A stretch of 16,132 nucleotides of DNA from an archaeon UBA583 (GCA_002506365.1 DAXK01000013.1:1-16132); one strand, 5' to 3'; counted from the stretch's first letter, positions 1 to 7,286 are shown. The notes: generated by a model from the letters alone, not told the origin. Made by a program: numbers and translations.

Positions 1-417
1 TATAACTTTTTAACTTTATTTCAAAATGTTCAATTAATTAATAATGAAATAATACTAAAAAATGGTCACATTTTTTTAATAATTAAAGAATGTGTCGCAA
101 TTTCAGCCTACATACTAATTAGTTTAATATTTTTATCAATTCCAATAAATACTATAAAAATATACAAATCAATATTAAAATGTTACCTAATATTTACGAT
201 TTTAAATTTATTAAGAATAATTATTTTAATGATAATATTTATATTTTTAGGAGAAGAAATATTTAATAAAATTCATATTTTATTTTATGAATTCGTATCA
301 GGAATTATGGTATCATTAGTAATTATTTATTATTTAAAAAAACACAAAATTAGAAAAATATATCCATTTTATTCAGACGTTAAATATTTAATTTCCCAAA
401 TAAATATAAAAAAATAA
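1..417 (+). CDS. Archaeosortase/exosortase-like membrane protein, C-terminal part (5' end outside window)
   Basis: The frame is open from the first base of the window to the TAA at 415-417, giving 138 visible residues, so this is the end of a longer gene and not a 62-residue protein starting at 229. It is strongly hydrophobic with about three membrane segments. The three residues expected of the exosortase/archaeosortase family occur in order: Cys in ECVAISAY (codon 91-93), Arg in LNLLRI (214-216) and His in NKIHILFYEF (274-276). These enzymes are membrane transpeptidase-like proteins that process C-terminal sorting signals of surface proteins. A Lys/Arg-rich tail after the last membrane segment fits a cytoplasmic C-terminus. 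It converges with the rlmN-like gene with 20 bases between. The family call rests on motif order and topology; the N-terminal helices cannot be seen. No protein in this window carries a recognisable PGF-CTERM-like sorting tail. Confidence 0.62.
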   Translation, partial: YNFLTLFQNVQLINNEIILKNGHIFLIIKECVAISAYILISLIFLSIPINTIKIYKSILKCYLIFTILNLLRIIILMIIFIFLGEEIFNKIHILFYEFVSGIMVSLVIIYYLKKHKIRKIYPFYSDVKYLISQINIKK

Positions 418-437
418 AAACGATTGAAAGAAAAAAA
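405..437 (-). terminator. U-rich terminator of the rlmN-like gene
   Basis: Read on the minus strand, seven T follow the stop codon directly (437-431), and a second run of T with a single A interruption lies at 420-405. Archaeal RNA polymerase can terminate at such U-tracts without a hairpin. The second tract overlaps the end of the convergent archaeosortase-like gene. Confidence 0.35.
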
Positions 438-1397
438 TTAATCATTCTGATTAAGCATACCACAAGCAGCCTCAATATCCTCACCCATATTCTTACGAGT
501 AAAACACTTAAATCCAGCTGAACGTAAAGTGGAATGAAAATTATCAATAGTTGAATTATCTGAACTAAAATAAGTTTTACCATCCATCTCCATAGACCCA
601 TTTAAAGGAATTAAATTAAAATTAGTCATATTAATAAATCCAAGCGAAAGTAACTTCTCCAAATCACAAGGTCTATCAGTAACTCCCTTAATCATAATAT
701 ACTCTACCATAATTTTATCACGAAATTTTGATGAATACATATTACAAACTTCAACAAGTTCATCAATTTTCCAACGTGACAAAAACGGCATCAACCTATC
801 ACGAACATCCTGGAACGGAGAATGAAAACTAATTGCTAAATGAACTTTCCAATCACATAAAATAAACTTTTTCATAGCCGGCACAACCCCTGAAGTTGAC
901 ACAGTAATTTTTGAAAAAGGATAACAATAATTTTCATGTAAATAATCAATAGAACCTACAACATTATCATAATTATTAAACGGTTCACCCATCCCCATAT
1001 AAACAATTGATGTAATAATATCTTTTGAATAACAAACACCCTTAGAATTTTTAAAATTTGAAAGTTCACAAACATCAACACCATACTCAGAACACAAATA
1101 ATCTAAAGCAGATTTAAACTGTAAAACAATCTCACTACAAGATAAATTTCTCATAAAACCCATTTTCGCAGTCAAACAAAACTTACAACCCATAGCGCAC
1201 CCAACTTGACTAGACACACACAAAGTATATTTATTTTTAAAATCGGAATTTAAAACAGTATTATTTTTTCCAGGAATAAGGACACAATGAAAACCAGTAT
1301 TAAAAATTAACTTAATTGTCCCATCTAAAGATCTCTCAACAGTTTCCAATTTAGTTTCAATTTTATTACCATTACTATTTTCATTAACTCCACTCAT
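438..1397 (-). CDS. RlmN/Cfr-family radical SAM methyltransferase lacking the N-terminal domain
   Basis: This 319-residue protein has the signature of RlmN, which makes 2-methyladenosine at A2503 of 23S rRNA (and A37 of some tRNAs in E. coli). The radical SAM cluster motif CxxxCxxC is C67, C71, C74. The two cysteines of the methyl-transfer mechanism are C60 (in LCVSSQVGC) and C312 (in GEDIEAACGML). GMGEP is at 135-139, and NLIPLNGS matches the NLIPYNP region of RlmN. Bacterial RlmN is about 350-390 residues with an RNA-binding N-terminal domain of roughly 80-90 residues; here only about 25 residues precede SLDGTIKL, so that domain is absent. I chose the ATG at 1397-1395 because TTTTATAA lies 24-31 bases upstream; an upstream in-frame ATG at 1454 would add a hydrophobic 19-residue stretch unlike RlmN. 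Family is certain, RNA target is not. RlmN is mainly bacterial, so ancient transfer is possible. Confidence 0.88.
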   Translation of the reverse strand: MSGVNENSNGNKIETKLETVERSLDGTIKLIFNTGFHCVLIPGKNNTVLNSDFKNKYTLCVSSQVGCAMGCKFCLTAKMGFMRNLSCSEIVLQFKSALDYLCSEYGVDVCELSNFKNSKGVCYSKDIITSIVYMGMGEPFNNYDNVVGSIDYLHENYCYPFSKITVSTSGVVPAMKKFILCDWKVHLAISFHSPFQDVRDRLMPFLSRWKIDELVEVCNMYSSKFRDKIMVEYIMIKGVTDRPCDLEKLLSLGFINMTNFNLIPLNGSMEMDGKTYFSSDNSTIDNFHSTLRSAGFKCFTRKNMGEDIEAACGMLNQND

Positions 1398-1420
1398 AAT
1401 ATAAAATAAACTCCAATAAG

Positions 1421-1428
1421 TTATAAAA
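1421..1428 (-). promoter_or_regulatory. TATA box for the rlmN-like gene
   Basis: TTTTATAA on the minus strand is centred about 27 bases upstream of the ATG at 1397. This spacing suits a leaderless archaeal transcript and decides the start codon of the gene. Confidence 0.45.
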
Positions 1429-1467
1429 GTTAGGTAAATAAATAAACTACACAAATAAAATAAAATA

Positions 1468-1475
1468 TTATAAAT
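1468..1475 (+). promoter_or_regulatory. TATA box for the LamG pilin-like gene
   Basis: TTATAAAT is centred about 25 bases upstream of the ATG at 1496, with no Shine-Dalgarno sequence between, consistent with a leaderless mRNA. It shares the 98-base divergent spacer with the rlmN-like promoter. Confidence 0.45.
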
Positions 1476-1495
1476 TAAAATCTATAATAAAAAAT

Positions 1496-2566
1496 ATGAA
1501 TAACAAAAAAGCCATAAATCCAGTAGTTAGTATAGCTCTCTTGTTAACAATATCAGTAATTTCAGTAGTTGGATTTCAAAACTGGTTTCAAAACTTTGAA
1601 AATTCAATATTTCTAAATATCAAAACTCAAACCAACACCAATAATAACAATTTATTTCTCAATGGAATAATAAATAATATAATGTATATTCAATCTAATA
1701 ATGATGATGAAATTACAACACTAAAAATAATTAATAACAAACAAAACACAACCTGTGAATACAACTCAGGTTTTAATAACTCAAATTTAATTGGAAACTG
1801 GGACTTTGAAAATAAAAATTCAACACACATACTAGATTTAAGTAATTCTAAAAATCACGGAGCAATAAATGGAAATTATAAAAATGGAAATAACTGTATA
1901 TTTAATTCTTGTATGAATTTTGACGGAACATCTCACATCTCATTTGATCCAACAAAATACAACTTCGAATTAAATAACTTTTCAATTTCAGTATGGATAA
2001 AATTTCCAGTAAATGGAACACATCACAAAACAAATAGTGGATGGGAAGGAATAATTACAAAAGGATTTACAACCTCAGGAATTCCAAACACATGGGGGTT
2101 AACAATTGCTGGCACATCTAACAATATTATTTCATTTCAAAATACTTATACTGCATCAAGTTTTAATGTGAATTATAGATATAACACTCCACAATACGAA
2201 TGGGAACATTTTTTTTTAACAAGAAATAACTCTAAATACTCATTTTATCAAAATGGAAAATTTATATATAATTATAATCCACCTGAAAAATTAAATTTAT
2301 CAAATCTAGTCCCATTAAAATTTGGTCTAGATAACTCAGGAAGATATTTAAAAGGAACTTTAGATGAAATTAAGATATATAATGACACTTTAACTAAAAA
2401 AGAAATTTCAAATTTATATTACTTTAACAATAAAAAAATAAAAATAAAACCGGGACAAAATAAAATTTCAACTTTTGGATGTAGACTAAATAAAAATGAG
2501 AAATACGAAATATTTGGTTTCACAAAAAGTGGAATAAAAATTGAAAAAACAATAATTGTAAAATAA
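1496..2566 (+). CDS. Archaeal type IV pilin-like surface protein with inserted LamG domain
   Basis: This 356-residue protein begins MNNKKAINPVVSIALLLTIS, an archaeal prepilin N-terminus: a short basic leader, a likely class III signal peptidase site after KKA, then an INPVV-type hydrophobic helix to about residue 30. Residues about 95-300 are a LamG/concanavalin-like jelly roll, recognisable from GNWDFEN, DLSNSKNHGAING, MNFDGTSHISF, FSISVWIKF, YQNGKFIYNY and GTLDEIKIYNDTLTKKEI. The flanks (TLKIINNKQNTTC before; IKIKPGQNKISTFGC and KYEIFGFTKSGIKIEKTIIVK after) read like one small pilin head split by the LamG insertion, with C87 and C329 bracketing it and possibly forming a disulfide. It probably acts outside the cell as a pilin or pseudopilin presenting a carbohydrate- or surface-binding module. 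It is Asn/Lys/Thr-rich. Specific ligand and partners cannot be told. Confidence 0.78.
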   Translation: MNNKKAINPVVSIALLLTISVISVVGFQNWFQNFENSIFLNIKTQTNTNNNNLFLNGIINNIMYIQSNNDDEITTLKIINNKQNTTCEYNSGFNNSNLIGNWDFENKNSTHILDLSNSKNHGAINGNYKNGNNCIFNSCMNFDGTSHISFDPTKYNFELNNFSISVWIKFPVNGTHHKTNSGWEGIITKGFTTSGIPNTWGLTIAGTSNNIISFQNTYTASSFNVNYRYNTPQYEWEHFFLTRNNSKYSFYQNGKFIYNYNPPEKLNLSNLVPLKFGLDNSGRYLKGTLDEIKIYNDTLTKKEISNLYYFNNKKIKIKPGQNKISTFGCRLNKNEKYEIFGFTKSGIKIEKTIIVK

Positions 2567-2721
2567 AAATAATAAATATATAAATAAACCAGACAAACAC
2601 AACAAATAACAATAAAACAAATATCAACAAAATAGAAATTTAACTAATAACTAAAAGTAAAAAAATACAATAAATAGAAAATATTTAAAAAACAACTAAT
2701 ACAAATTAATATATAATAAAA

Positions 2722-4617
2722 ATGATAAAAAAAATAATTCTAAATACTGAATACAAAAATTCTCAAAAAAATCCAAACGAGTTTTGGAAAAAACAAGTTA
2801 AAAATATCACTTGGTTTCAACAACCAACTAAAATAAATACATCCAATTTTAATGAACCAAAAATTGAATGGTTTAAAGATGGAAAATTAAATATTACTAC
2901 AAATTGTGTAGATATTCACGCTAAAAACACTCCAGATAAAACTGCGATAATTTGGGAAAATGATAATTTAACAAAAACTAAAAAAATTACCTACAAACAA
3001 TTACAATCATCAGTAAATAAATTTGCAAACTTATTAAAAAAACAAAATATTCAAAAAGGAGATGTTGTAATTATTTATCTTCCACTAATCCCTGAAGCAA
3101 TCTACGCAATGCTAGCCTGTGCTAAAATTGGAGCAATTCACTCAGTAATATTTGGAGGATTCTCACCACAAGCAATTAAACAAAGAATAAAAAATTCTAA
3201 AGCAAAACTAATTATTACAGCAAATCAAGGACTAAGAGCTGGAAAAACAATTCCATTAAAAGAAAATATAAATAAAGCAGTAAAAGGAAAAACTACAATT
3301 GAAAAAATTTTAGTAATTGAAAGAACAAACTCCAAATACACAAAACATCCAAAAGATATTTCATACAAAGATGAAATTAAAAAAGTATCTAATAAATGTA
3401 GAAGTGTAATTCAAAATTCAACAGACCCCCTATTTATTTTATACACATCAGGAAGCACAGGAGAACCAAAAGGTTTAGTTCACAGTTCAGGAGGATACTT
3501 AACTTATGCTAAAACTACATTTTCCAAAATCTTCAACTACCAAAAAAATCAAGTATTTTGGTGTACAGCAGATGTTGGTTGGATTACTGGACACTCATAT
3601 TTAGTTTATGGTCCACTATCAAATGGAGCTACAATTTTAATTCACGAAGGAACTCCATTTTACCCAAACTATTCAACACACACAAATTTAATTGATAAAC
3701 ACAAAGTAAATATTTACTATACAGCACCAACAGCAATTAGAGCAATTATAAAAAAAGAAGATGAATTATTAAAAAACTCAAAAAGAACATCTTTAAAATT
3801 ATTAGGAAGTGTTGGAGAACCATTAAACAAATCAGCATATAACTGGTATTTTAATAAATTTGGAAATAAAAAATGTCCAATTGTAGATACTTGGTGGCAA
3901 ACAGAAACTGGAGGGATAATTTTAACACCCCAACATTTTAAATTTAAAAAACAAGCAGGTTTTGTTGGAAAACCATTTTTCACAATTAAAACTTCAATCA
4001 GAGACGATAATGGAAATAAACTAAAATCAAACCAAGAAGGAAATTTATGTATCGACAATTCTTGGCCAGGACAAGCAATAACTATTTTTGGAGATCATAA
4101 AAGATTTAAAAAAACTTACTTTTCACAAATTAAAAATTGTTATTTTTCAGGAGATGGAGCATATTTTGACAAAGAAGGAAACTACCAAATTATTGGAAGA
4201 ATTGATGATGTAATTAATGTCTCTGGACACAGACTTGGATCAGCTGAAATTGAATCTGATTTAAACACAAATAAAAATGTTCTCGAATCAGCAGTAATAG
4301 GAGTTCCTGATAAATTAACTGGTGAACAAATATTAGCTTTTGTAATTTTAAAATCTCAACCAAAAACAATTGAAAAAGAAAATAAAATTAAAGTTGAAAT
4401 TCAAAACCACATTAAAGAAAAAATTGGAAGTTTCTCAAAACCAAAACAAATTATTTTTTTAAACAATTTACCAAAAACAAGAAGTGGAAAAATTATGAGA
4501 AGATTACTTAAAAAAATTGCAACAAACGATGAAAATTTAGGAGATACATCAACATTATTAGACCAATCAGTTTTAGAAGAAATAAAATTAAAAATTGAAA
4601 TTGAAAATAATAAATAA
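2722..4617 (+). CDS. acs: Acetyl-CoA synthetase (AMP-forming acetate-CoA ligase)
   Basis: This cytoplasmic enzyme activates acetate with ATP to acetyl-AMP and then acetyl-CoA. It is complete at 631 residues, close to the 650 of E. coli Acs, and aligns along its whole length. The adenylate-forming P-loop is YTSGSTGEPKG at 241-251. DTWWQTETGG at 389-398 includes the Trp that closes the small acyl pocket and favours acetate. The hinge region has DDVINVSGHRLGSAEIES, and PKTRSGKIMRR carries the catalytic Lys590, the residue acetylated in other Acs proteins. CTADVGWITGHSYLVYGPL is also typical. The start is the ATG at 2722; a weak TATA-like ATATTTAAA lies about 37 bases upstream. No CobB-like deacetylase is next to it. 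Many archaea use the ADP-forming ligase instead, so this gene implies acetate scavenging or use at AMP cost. It stands alone and converges on the multicopper oxidase gene. Confidence 0.96.
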   Translation: MIKKIILNTEYKNSQKNPNEFWKKQVKNITWFQQPTKINTSNFNEPKIEWFKDGKLNITTNCVDIHAKNTPDKTAIIWENDNLTKTKKITYKQLQSSVNKFANLLKKQNIQKGDVVIIYLPLIPEAIYAMLACAKIGAIHSVIFGGFSPQAIKQRIKNSKAKLIITANQGLRAGKTIPLKENINKAVKGKTTIEKILVIERTNSKYTKHPKDISYKDEIKKVSNKCRSVIQNSTDPLFILYTSGSTGEPKGLVHSSGGYLTYAKTTFSKIFNYQKNQVFWCTADVGWITGHSYLVYGPLSNGATILIHEGTPFYPNYSTHTNLIDKHKVNIYYTAPTAIRAIIKKEDELLKNSKRTSLKLLGSVGEPLNKSAYNWYFNKFGNKKCPIVDTWWQTETGGIILTPQHFKFKKQAGFVGKPFFTIKTSIRDDNGNKLKSNQEGNLCIDNSWPGQAITIFGDHKRFKKTYFSQIKNCYFSGDGAYFDKEGNYQIIGRIDDVINVSGHRLGSAEIESDLNTNKNVLESAVIGVPDKLTGEQILAFVILKSQPKTIEKENKIKVEIQNHIKEKIGSFSKPKQIIFLNNLPKTRSGKIMRRLLKKIATNDENLGDTSTLLDQSVLEEIKLKIEIENNK

Positions 4618-4618
4618 A

Positions 4619-4635
4619 ATAAATTAATAATTTAT
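4619..4635. terminator. Possible bidirectional terminator between convergent acs and the copper oxidase gene
   Basis: The 20-base gap between the two convergent stop codons holds ATAAATT-AAT-AATTTAT, a seven-base-pair all-AT stem with a three-base loop. The stem is weak and could be chance in DNA of this composition. Confidence 0.25.
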
Positions 4636-4637
4636 AT

Positions 4638-6092
4638 TTATTCAACTAAAAATTGTCCCATCATACCAGCATCTTCATGTTCTAAAAAATGACAATGATA
4701 CATAAATAAACCACTATACTCAAACCTAATTAATAATTTAACTTTCTCACCAACCTCAACTTTAACCGTATCTTTCCACCCTTTTTCATTCTCAAAAGGT
4801 TCATCTCCATTTCTCTCAAGAACTTTAAACTGAACACCATGAATATGAAATGAATGTGCTGTATTCATCATTCCACCCATATTCCTCATCCCTTGACCCA
4901 TACCACCAAAACCACCATGATGCATCCCAATATTTTCAACCTCCCAAACTTCCAAATCACCTAAATTAACATACTCATTAATCACATCCATATCCATAGA
5001 AACTCCATTAATCAAACCAACTGGACCAACCATTGACATTTCAAAAAATCTTTTTTTCAAAGAATCATTAATTACCACACTATCATATTCTAAAAAAAAC
5101 TCATCAACATCACTAAAACTTAAACCAGAACTAATAAATCCACTATCATCCCCAATTACACTTAATTTTAAAATTTCAAAATCACTATATTTTAAAAAAA
5201 TATTTTCACCAACATCATAATTAGATAAATCAATTAAAATTTCAGCTCTCTCACCCGGTGCCAAAATTAGGTTTTTCATTTTCAAAGGTTTCTCTAAAAA
5301 ACCTCCATCCCCTGCAATTTGATAAAAATCTAAATAATTTGAAAAAGAATAATCAAAAACTCTTGAAGTAGCACCATTAACAATCCTTAACCTAATTAAT
5401 TCTGAATAAACATTTTTATTTGGAAATATTCCTCCATTTACCAAAATATTCTCACCCGTAACACCATTAATTATATCATGATGATTCTCAACATATCTTA
5501 ATTGCCCATTTCCATCAAACCTTTTATCAGAAATAATTAAAGCAATATCATTTACACCATATTCTCTAGGAATATTCAAATTATCAGAAATGTTATCTTC
5601 AATAATAAATAATCCTGCAAGTCCCATAAAAACTTGTTTACCAGTATGTGGGTGAGGATGAGGATGAAACCATAAAGTTGAAGCACTTTGATTAACTATA
5701 AAATTCGCATTCCAAACTCCACCATTTGAATTAATAATATTATGAGGTCCACCATCATTTTTCCCATCAACTTTTAAACCATGCCAATGAACAGTTGTTA
5801 CTTCATTTAAATTATTTTTAACTAAAATAGAAACATTGTCTCCATCAGAAACTTTAATTACAGGTCCTAAAAAATTTCCATTATAACCATAAGTATCAGT
5901 TAAAATCCCATCAAAAAAATTCATTTCCCCCATATTTACTGACAATTCAAATTTAGAAAAATTTTCAACATCTGATAAATCTTCTAAAATCGGTAAAATT
6001 CTTAAAGTATCCAATTCATTAGAAAAGTTATTATTAATATTACTTTGACACCCAACTAAAAAAAATATACAAAATAAATAAAACTTTAACAT
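4638..6092 (-). CDS. Multicopper oxidase, lipoprotein, CueO/laccase-like
   Basis: This 484-residue exported oxidase couples one-electron oxidation of a substrate (often Cu(I) or another metal) to four-electron reduction of O2 to water. All copper ligands are present: HWH at 102-104, HPH at 143-145, HxxHxH at 413/416/418, and HCHxxxHxxxxM at 466-477, giving Cys467, His413, His472 and Met477 at the type 1 site and the trinuclear cluster around the other His residues. The N-terminus is a short signal peptide ending in FLVGC, so Cys15 is probably lipidated and the enzyme anchored on the outer face of the membrane. A Met/Gly/His-rich loop (about 388-410) just before the third site resembles the Cu(I)-binding Met-rich segments of CueO and CopA. 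Likely roles are copper tolerance or metal oxidation; the substrate is inferred. Its own TATA-like sequence precedes the start. No copper pump or regulator is visible nearby. Confidence 0.92.
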   Translation of the reverse strand: MLKFYLFCIFFLVGCQSNINNNFSNELDTLRILPILEDLSDVENFSKFELSVNMGEMNFFDGILTDTYGYNGNFLGPVIKVSDGDNVSILVKNNLNEVTTVHWHGLKVDGKNDGGPHNIINSNGGVWNANFIVNQSASTLWFHPHPHPHTGKQVFMGLAGLFIIEDNISDNLNIPREYGVNDIALIISDKRFDGNGQLRYVENHHDIINGVTGENILVNGGIFPNKNVYSELIRLRIVNGATSRVFDYSFSNYLDFYQIAGDGGFLEKPLKMKNLILAPGERAEILIDLSNYDVGENIFLKYSDFEILKLSVIGDDSGFISSGLSFSDVDEFFLEYDSVVINDSLKKRFFEMSMVGPVGLINGVSMDMDVINEYVNLGDLEVWEVENIGMHHGGFGGMGQGMRNMGGMMNTAHSFHIHGVQFKVLERNGDEPFENEKGWKDTVKVEVGEKVKLLIRFEYSGLFMYHCHFLEHEDAGMMGQFLVE

Positions 6093-6101
6093 ATAATTTT
6101 A

Positions 6102-6121
6102 TTTATATAATATTATATAAA
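6102..6121 (-). promoter_or_regulatory. Promoter of the copper oxidase gene, within a 20-bp perfect palindrome
   Basis: TTATATAA at 6113-6120 is centred 25 bases upstream of the start codon at 6092, in the TATA position for a leaderless transcript. It is one half of a perfect 20-bp palindrome made only of A and T. The palindrome may be an operator overlapping the TATA box, or simply a by-product of AT-rich DNA. Confidence 0.4.
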
Positions 6122-6168
6122 AATTATTTAATAAAATAAAAATAAAAATAAAGTTTCAAAATTAAACT

Positions 6169-6765
6169 TTAAATTAATGGGAATTCATAAGCTAATAGAT
6201 TAACAATTAATCTAATATGTTCTTTATTATACCCAAACTCATTTAACTTATTAATTAATTCTAAGTTTGTTAATTCATCTTTATTATTTAAGATAAATTT
6301 TTTAATTTTATCATCCTCAGTAGAATTAAATGTTTTTAATTCATCATTAATTAAACCTTTAATTAATTTTTTATATTTAATAATTCCTGCAATCAAAAAA
6401 CTTAAAATAAATAAAATTACTAAAGAAAATATAAAAATCCAAGTTTTAATTCCAACAACTTTAATTAAACTATTTGGAGTTACTACAAAAAAAATTAAAA
6501 CAACTAAAATTACAAAAAAACCAACTGGATTAGAAATATTTGTAGTTTCAATCATATAAAAATCTCTATATTCTTTAAACCTATAATTTAAATAAACTAA
6601 CCCTGAAAAAAAAGTAAATGAAATTAAAAAAATAGGAGTTAAATTTCCCGAACTATTTGCATTAAATACAAAATCTTGAATAAAACCAAAAATTCCCATA
6701 ATAATAATAATTAAAAAAAAGGAAAGTTTTGATGATGTGTCTGGCGTTAAATTGTCTAAGTTCAT
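6169..6765 (-). CDS. Uncharacterised four-helix membrane protein with C-terminal cytosolic helical domain
   Basis: I do not recognise this 198-residue protein. It has four predicted membrane segments, at about residues 13-32, 42-60, 80-100 and 108-130, arranged as two hairpins. A charged C-terminal domain of about 65 residues follows, rich in Lys, Glu, Asn and Leu and probably alpha-helical. The last stretch (LTNLELINKLNEFGYNKEHIRLIVNLL) looks like a small helix-turn-helix or UBA-like three-helix fold, but this is a guess from the pattern alone. The first 14 residues are polar with no signal-peptide site. The gene lies 76 bases upstream of the copper oxidase gene in the same direction; since that gene has its own TATA-like box, co-transcription is uncertain. 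TTTTTAAAT at 6782-6790 and a stronger TTTATATAAA at 6817-6826 are possible promoters. Confidence 0.7.
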   Translation of the reverse strand: MNLDNLTPDTSSKLSFFLIIIIMGIFGFIQDFVFNANSSGNLTPIFLISFTFFSGLVYLNYRFKEYRDFYMIETTNISNPVGFFVILVVLIFFVVTPNSLIKVVGIKTWIFIFSLVILFILSFLIAGIIKYKKLIKGLINDELKTFNSTEDDKIKKFILNNKDELTNLELINKLNEFGYNKEHIRLIVNLLAYEFPLI

Positions 6766-6908
6766 TTTTAATTTAGTTTAATTTAAAAATTCATAAAAAC
6801 AATACAGAATTTTTTATTTATATAAAATTCATATAATTAGATTATATAAGTTTATATTATTACATAATAGTTAAAATAAGTTTTAAAATATCAAATTTTT
6901 AACCAAAT
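6766..6908. other. Divergent intergenic region with promoters
   Basis: These 143 bases separate the minus-strand membrane protein gene from the plus-strand ybjQ-like gene. They hold only AT-rich promoter-like sequence: TTTATATAAA (6817-6826), ATTATATAA (6841-6849) and TTTAAAAT (6882-6889). I see no RNA gene or small reading frame. Confidence 0.4.
6882..6889 (+). promoter_or_regulatory. TATA-like box for the ybjQ-like gene
   Basis: TTTAAAAT is centred about 24 bases upstream of the ATG at 6909, fitting a leaderless start. A stronger TATATAA at 6843-6849 would give a leader of about 40 bases instead, so the choice is open. Confidence 0.3.
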
Positions 6909-7223
6909 ATGATTATTGTAAATACTCAAGAAATAGCAGGGAAAAAAATCACTGAAACAATCAGTGTTGTAAAAGGAAGTTCAGTAAGAGCTAAATGGTT
7001 AGGAAAAGATATTTTAGCTGGATTAAAAAGTTTAGTAGGTGGAGAACTTACTCAATACAAAGAACTTTTAGATGAAGCAAGAGATGCTGCTACAGAAAGA
7101 ATGAAAAAAGAAGCTGAAAAATTAGGGGCAGATGCAATTGTAAATGTTCATTTTATGACTGCAACTATTGCTCAAGGAGCATCAGAAATTTTAGTATACG
7201 GAACAGCTGTAAAATTAAAATAA
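6909..7223 (+). CDS. YbjQ/UPF0145 (DUF74) family protein
   Basis: This 104-residue cytoplasmic protein matches the YbjQ family along its full usual length of about 100-110 residues. Characteristic segments are an N-terminal strand with GKKITETISVVKGSSVRAK, a central region with GGELTQYKELLDEARDAATERMKKEAEKLGADAIVNVHF, and the final strand ASEILVYGTAVKL. The GADAIVNVHF motif is the family hallmark. Structures of the family are compact alpha/beta oligomers; the biochemical role is not established, with heavy-metal or envelope-related functions suggested only by context in some bacteria. Here it sits 63 bases ahead of the Nudix gene and downstream of a divergent copper oxidase cluster; a link to metal handling is speculation. 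Its third codon positions are A/T and less C-rich than in the other plus-strand genes. Confidence 0.9.
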   Translation: MIIVNTQEIAGKKITETISVVKGSSVRAKWLGKDILAGLKSLVGGELTQYKELLDEARDAATERMKKEAEKLGADAIVNVHFMTATIAQGASEILVYGTAVKLK

Positions 7224-7255
7224 ATTATAAAATAAAATAATTATTTTTTAAATAA

Positions 7256-7265
7256 TTTTATAAAA
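7256..7265 (+). promoter_or_regulatory. TATA box for the Nudix gene
   Basis: TTTTATAAAA is centred about 26 bases upstream of the ATG at 7287 and suits a leaderless transcript separate from ybjQ. Part of it also pairs with TTATAAAAT at 7225-7233. Confidence 0.42.
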
Positions 7266-7286
7266 CTTAAAATCTAGTTCTAACTT

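Noticed and set aside
229..417. A separate 62-residue small membrane protein starting at 229
   Set aside because: The same frame is open back to base 1 and carries the archaeosortase Cys and Arg codons upstream of this ATG, so it is the tail of a larger gene.
1398..1454. N-terminal extension of the rlmN-like gene from an upstream ATG at 1454
   Set aside because: The added 19 residues are hydrophobic and unlike RlmN, and a TATA box sits between this ATG and the one at 1397, where it would lie inside the coding region.
1496..2566. LamG pilin-like protein as an archaeosortase substrate
   Set aside because: Its C-terminus ends in a beta-strand (KIEKTIIVK) with no sorting motif, membrane helix or basic tail.
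2567..2721. A small RNA or short gene in the acs upstream gap
   Set aside because: The sequence is A-rich low complexity with no start-initiated frame of note and no stable GC-containing stem.
3717..4058. Open frame on the minus strand inside acs, and similar frames opposite cdc48, DP2 and the 587-residue gene
   Set aside because: They lie inside genes with clear protein homology or consistent operon structure, have no promoter or family features, and are mirror effects of the coding strand.
7225..7263. Hairpin TTATAAAAT...ATTTTATAA after ybjQ as a terminator
   Set aside because: The stem is AT only with a 21-base loop, and its second arm is at the TATA position of the Nudix gene; a promoter explains it better.
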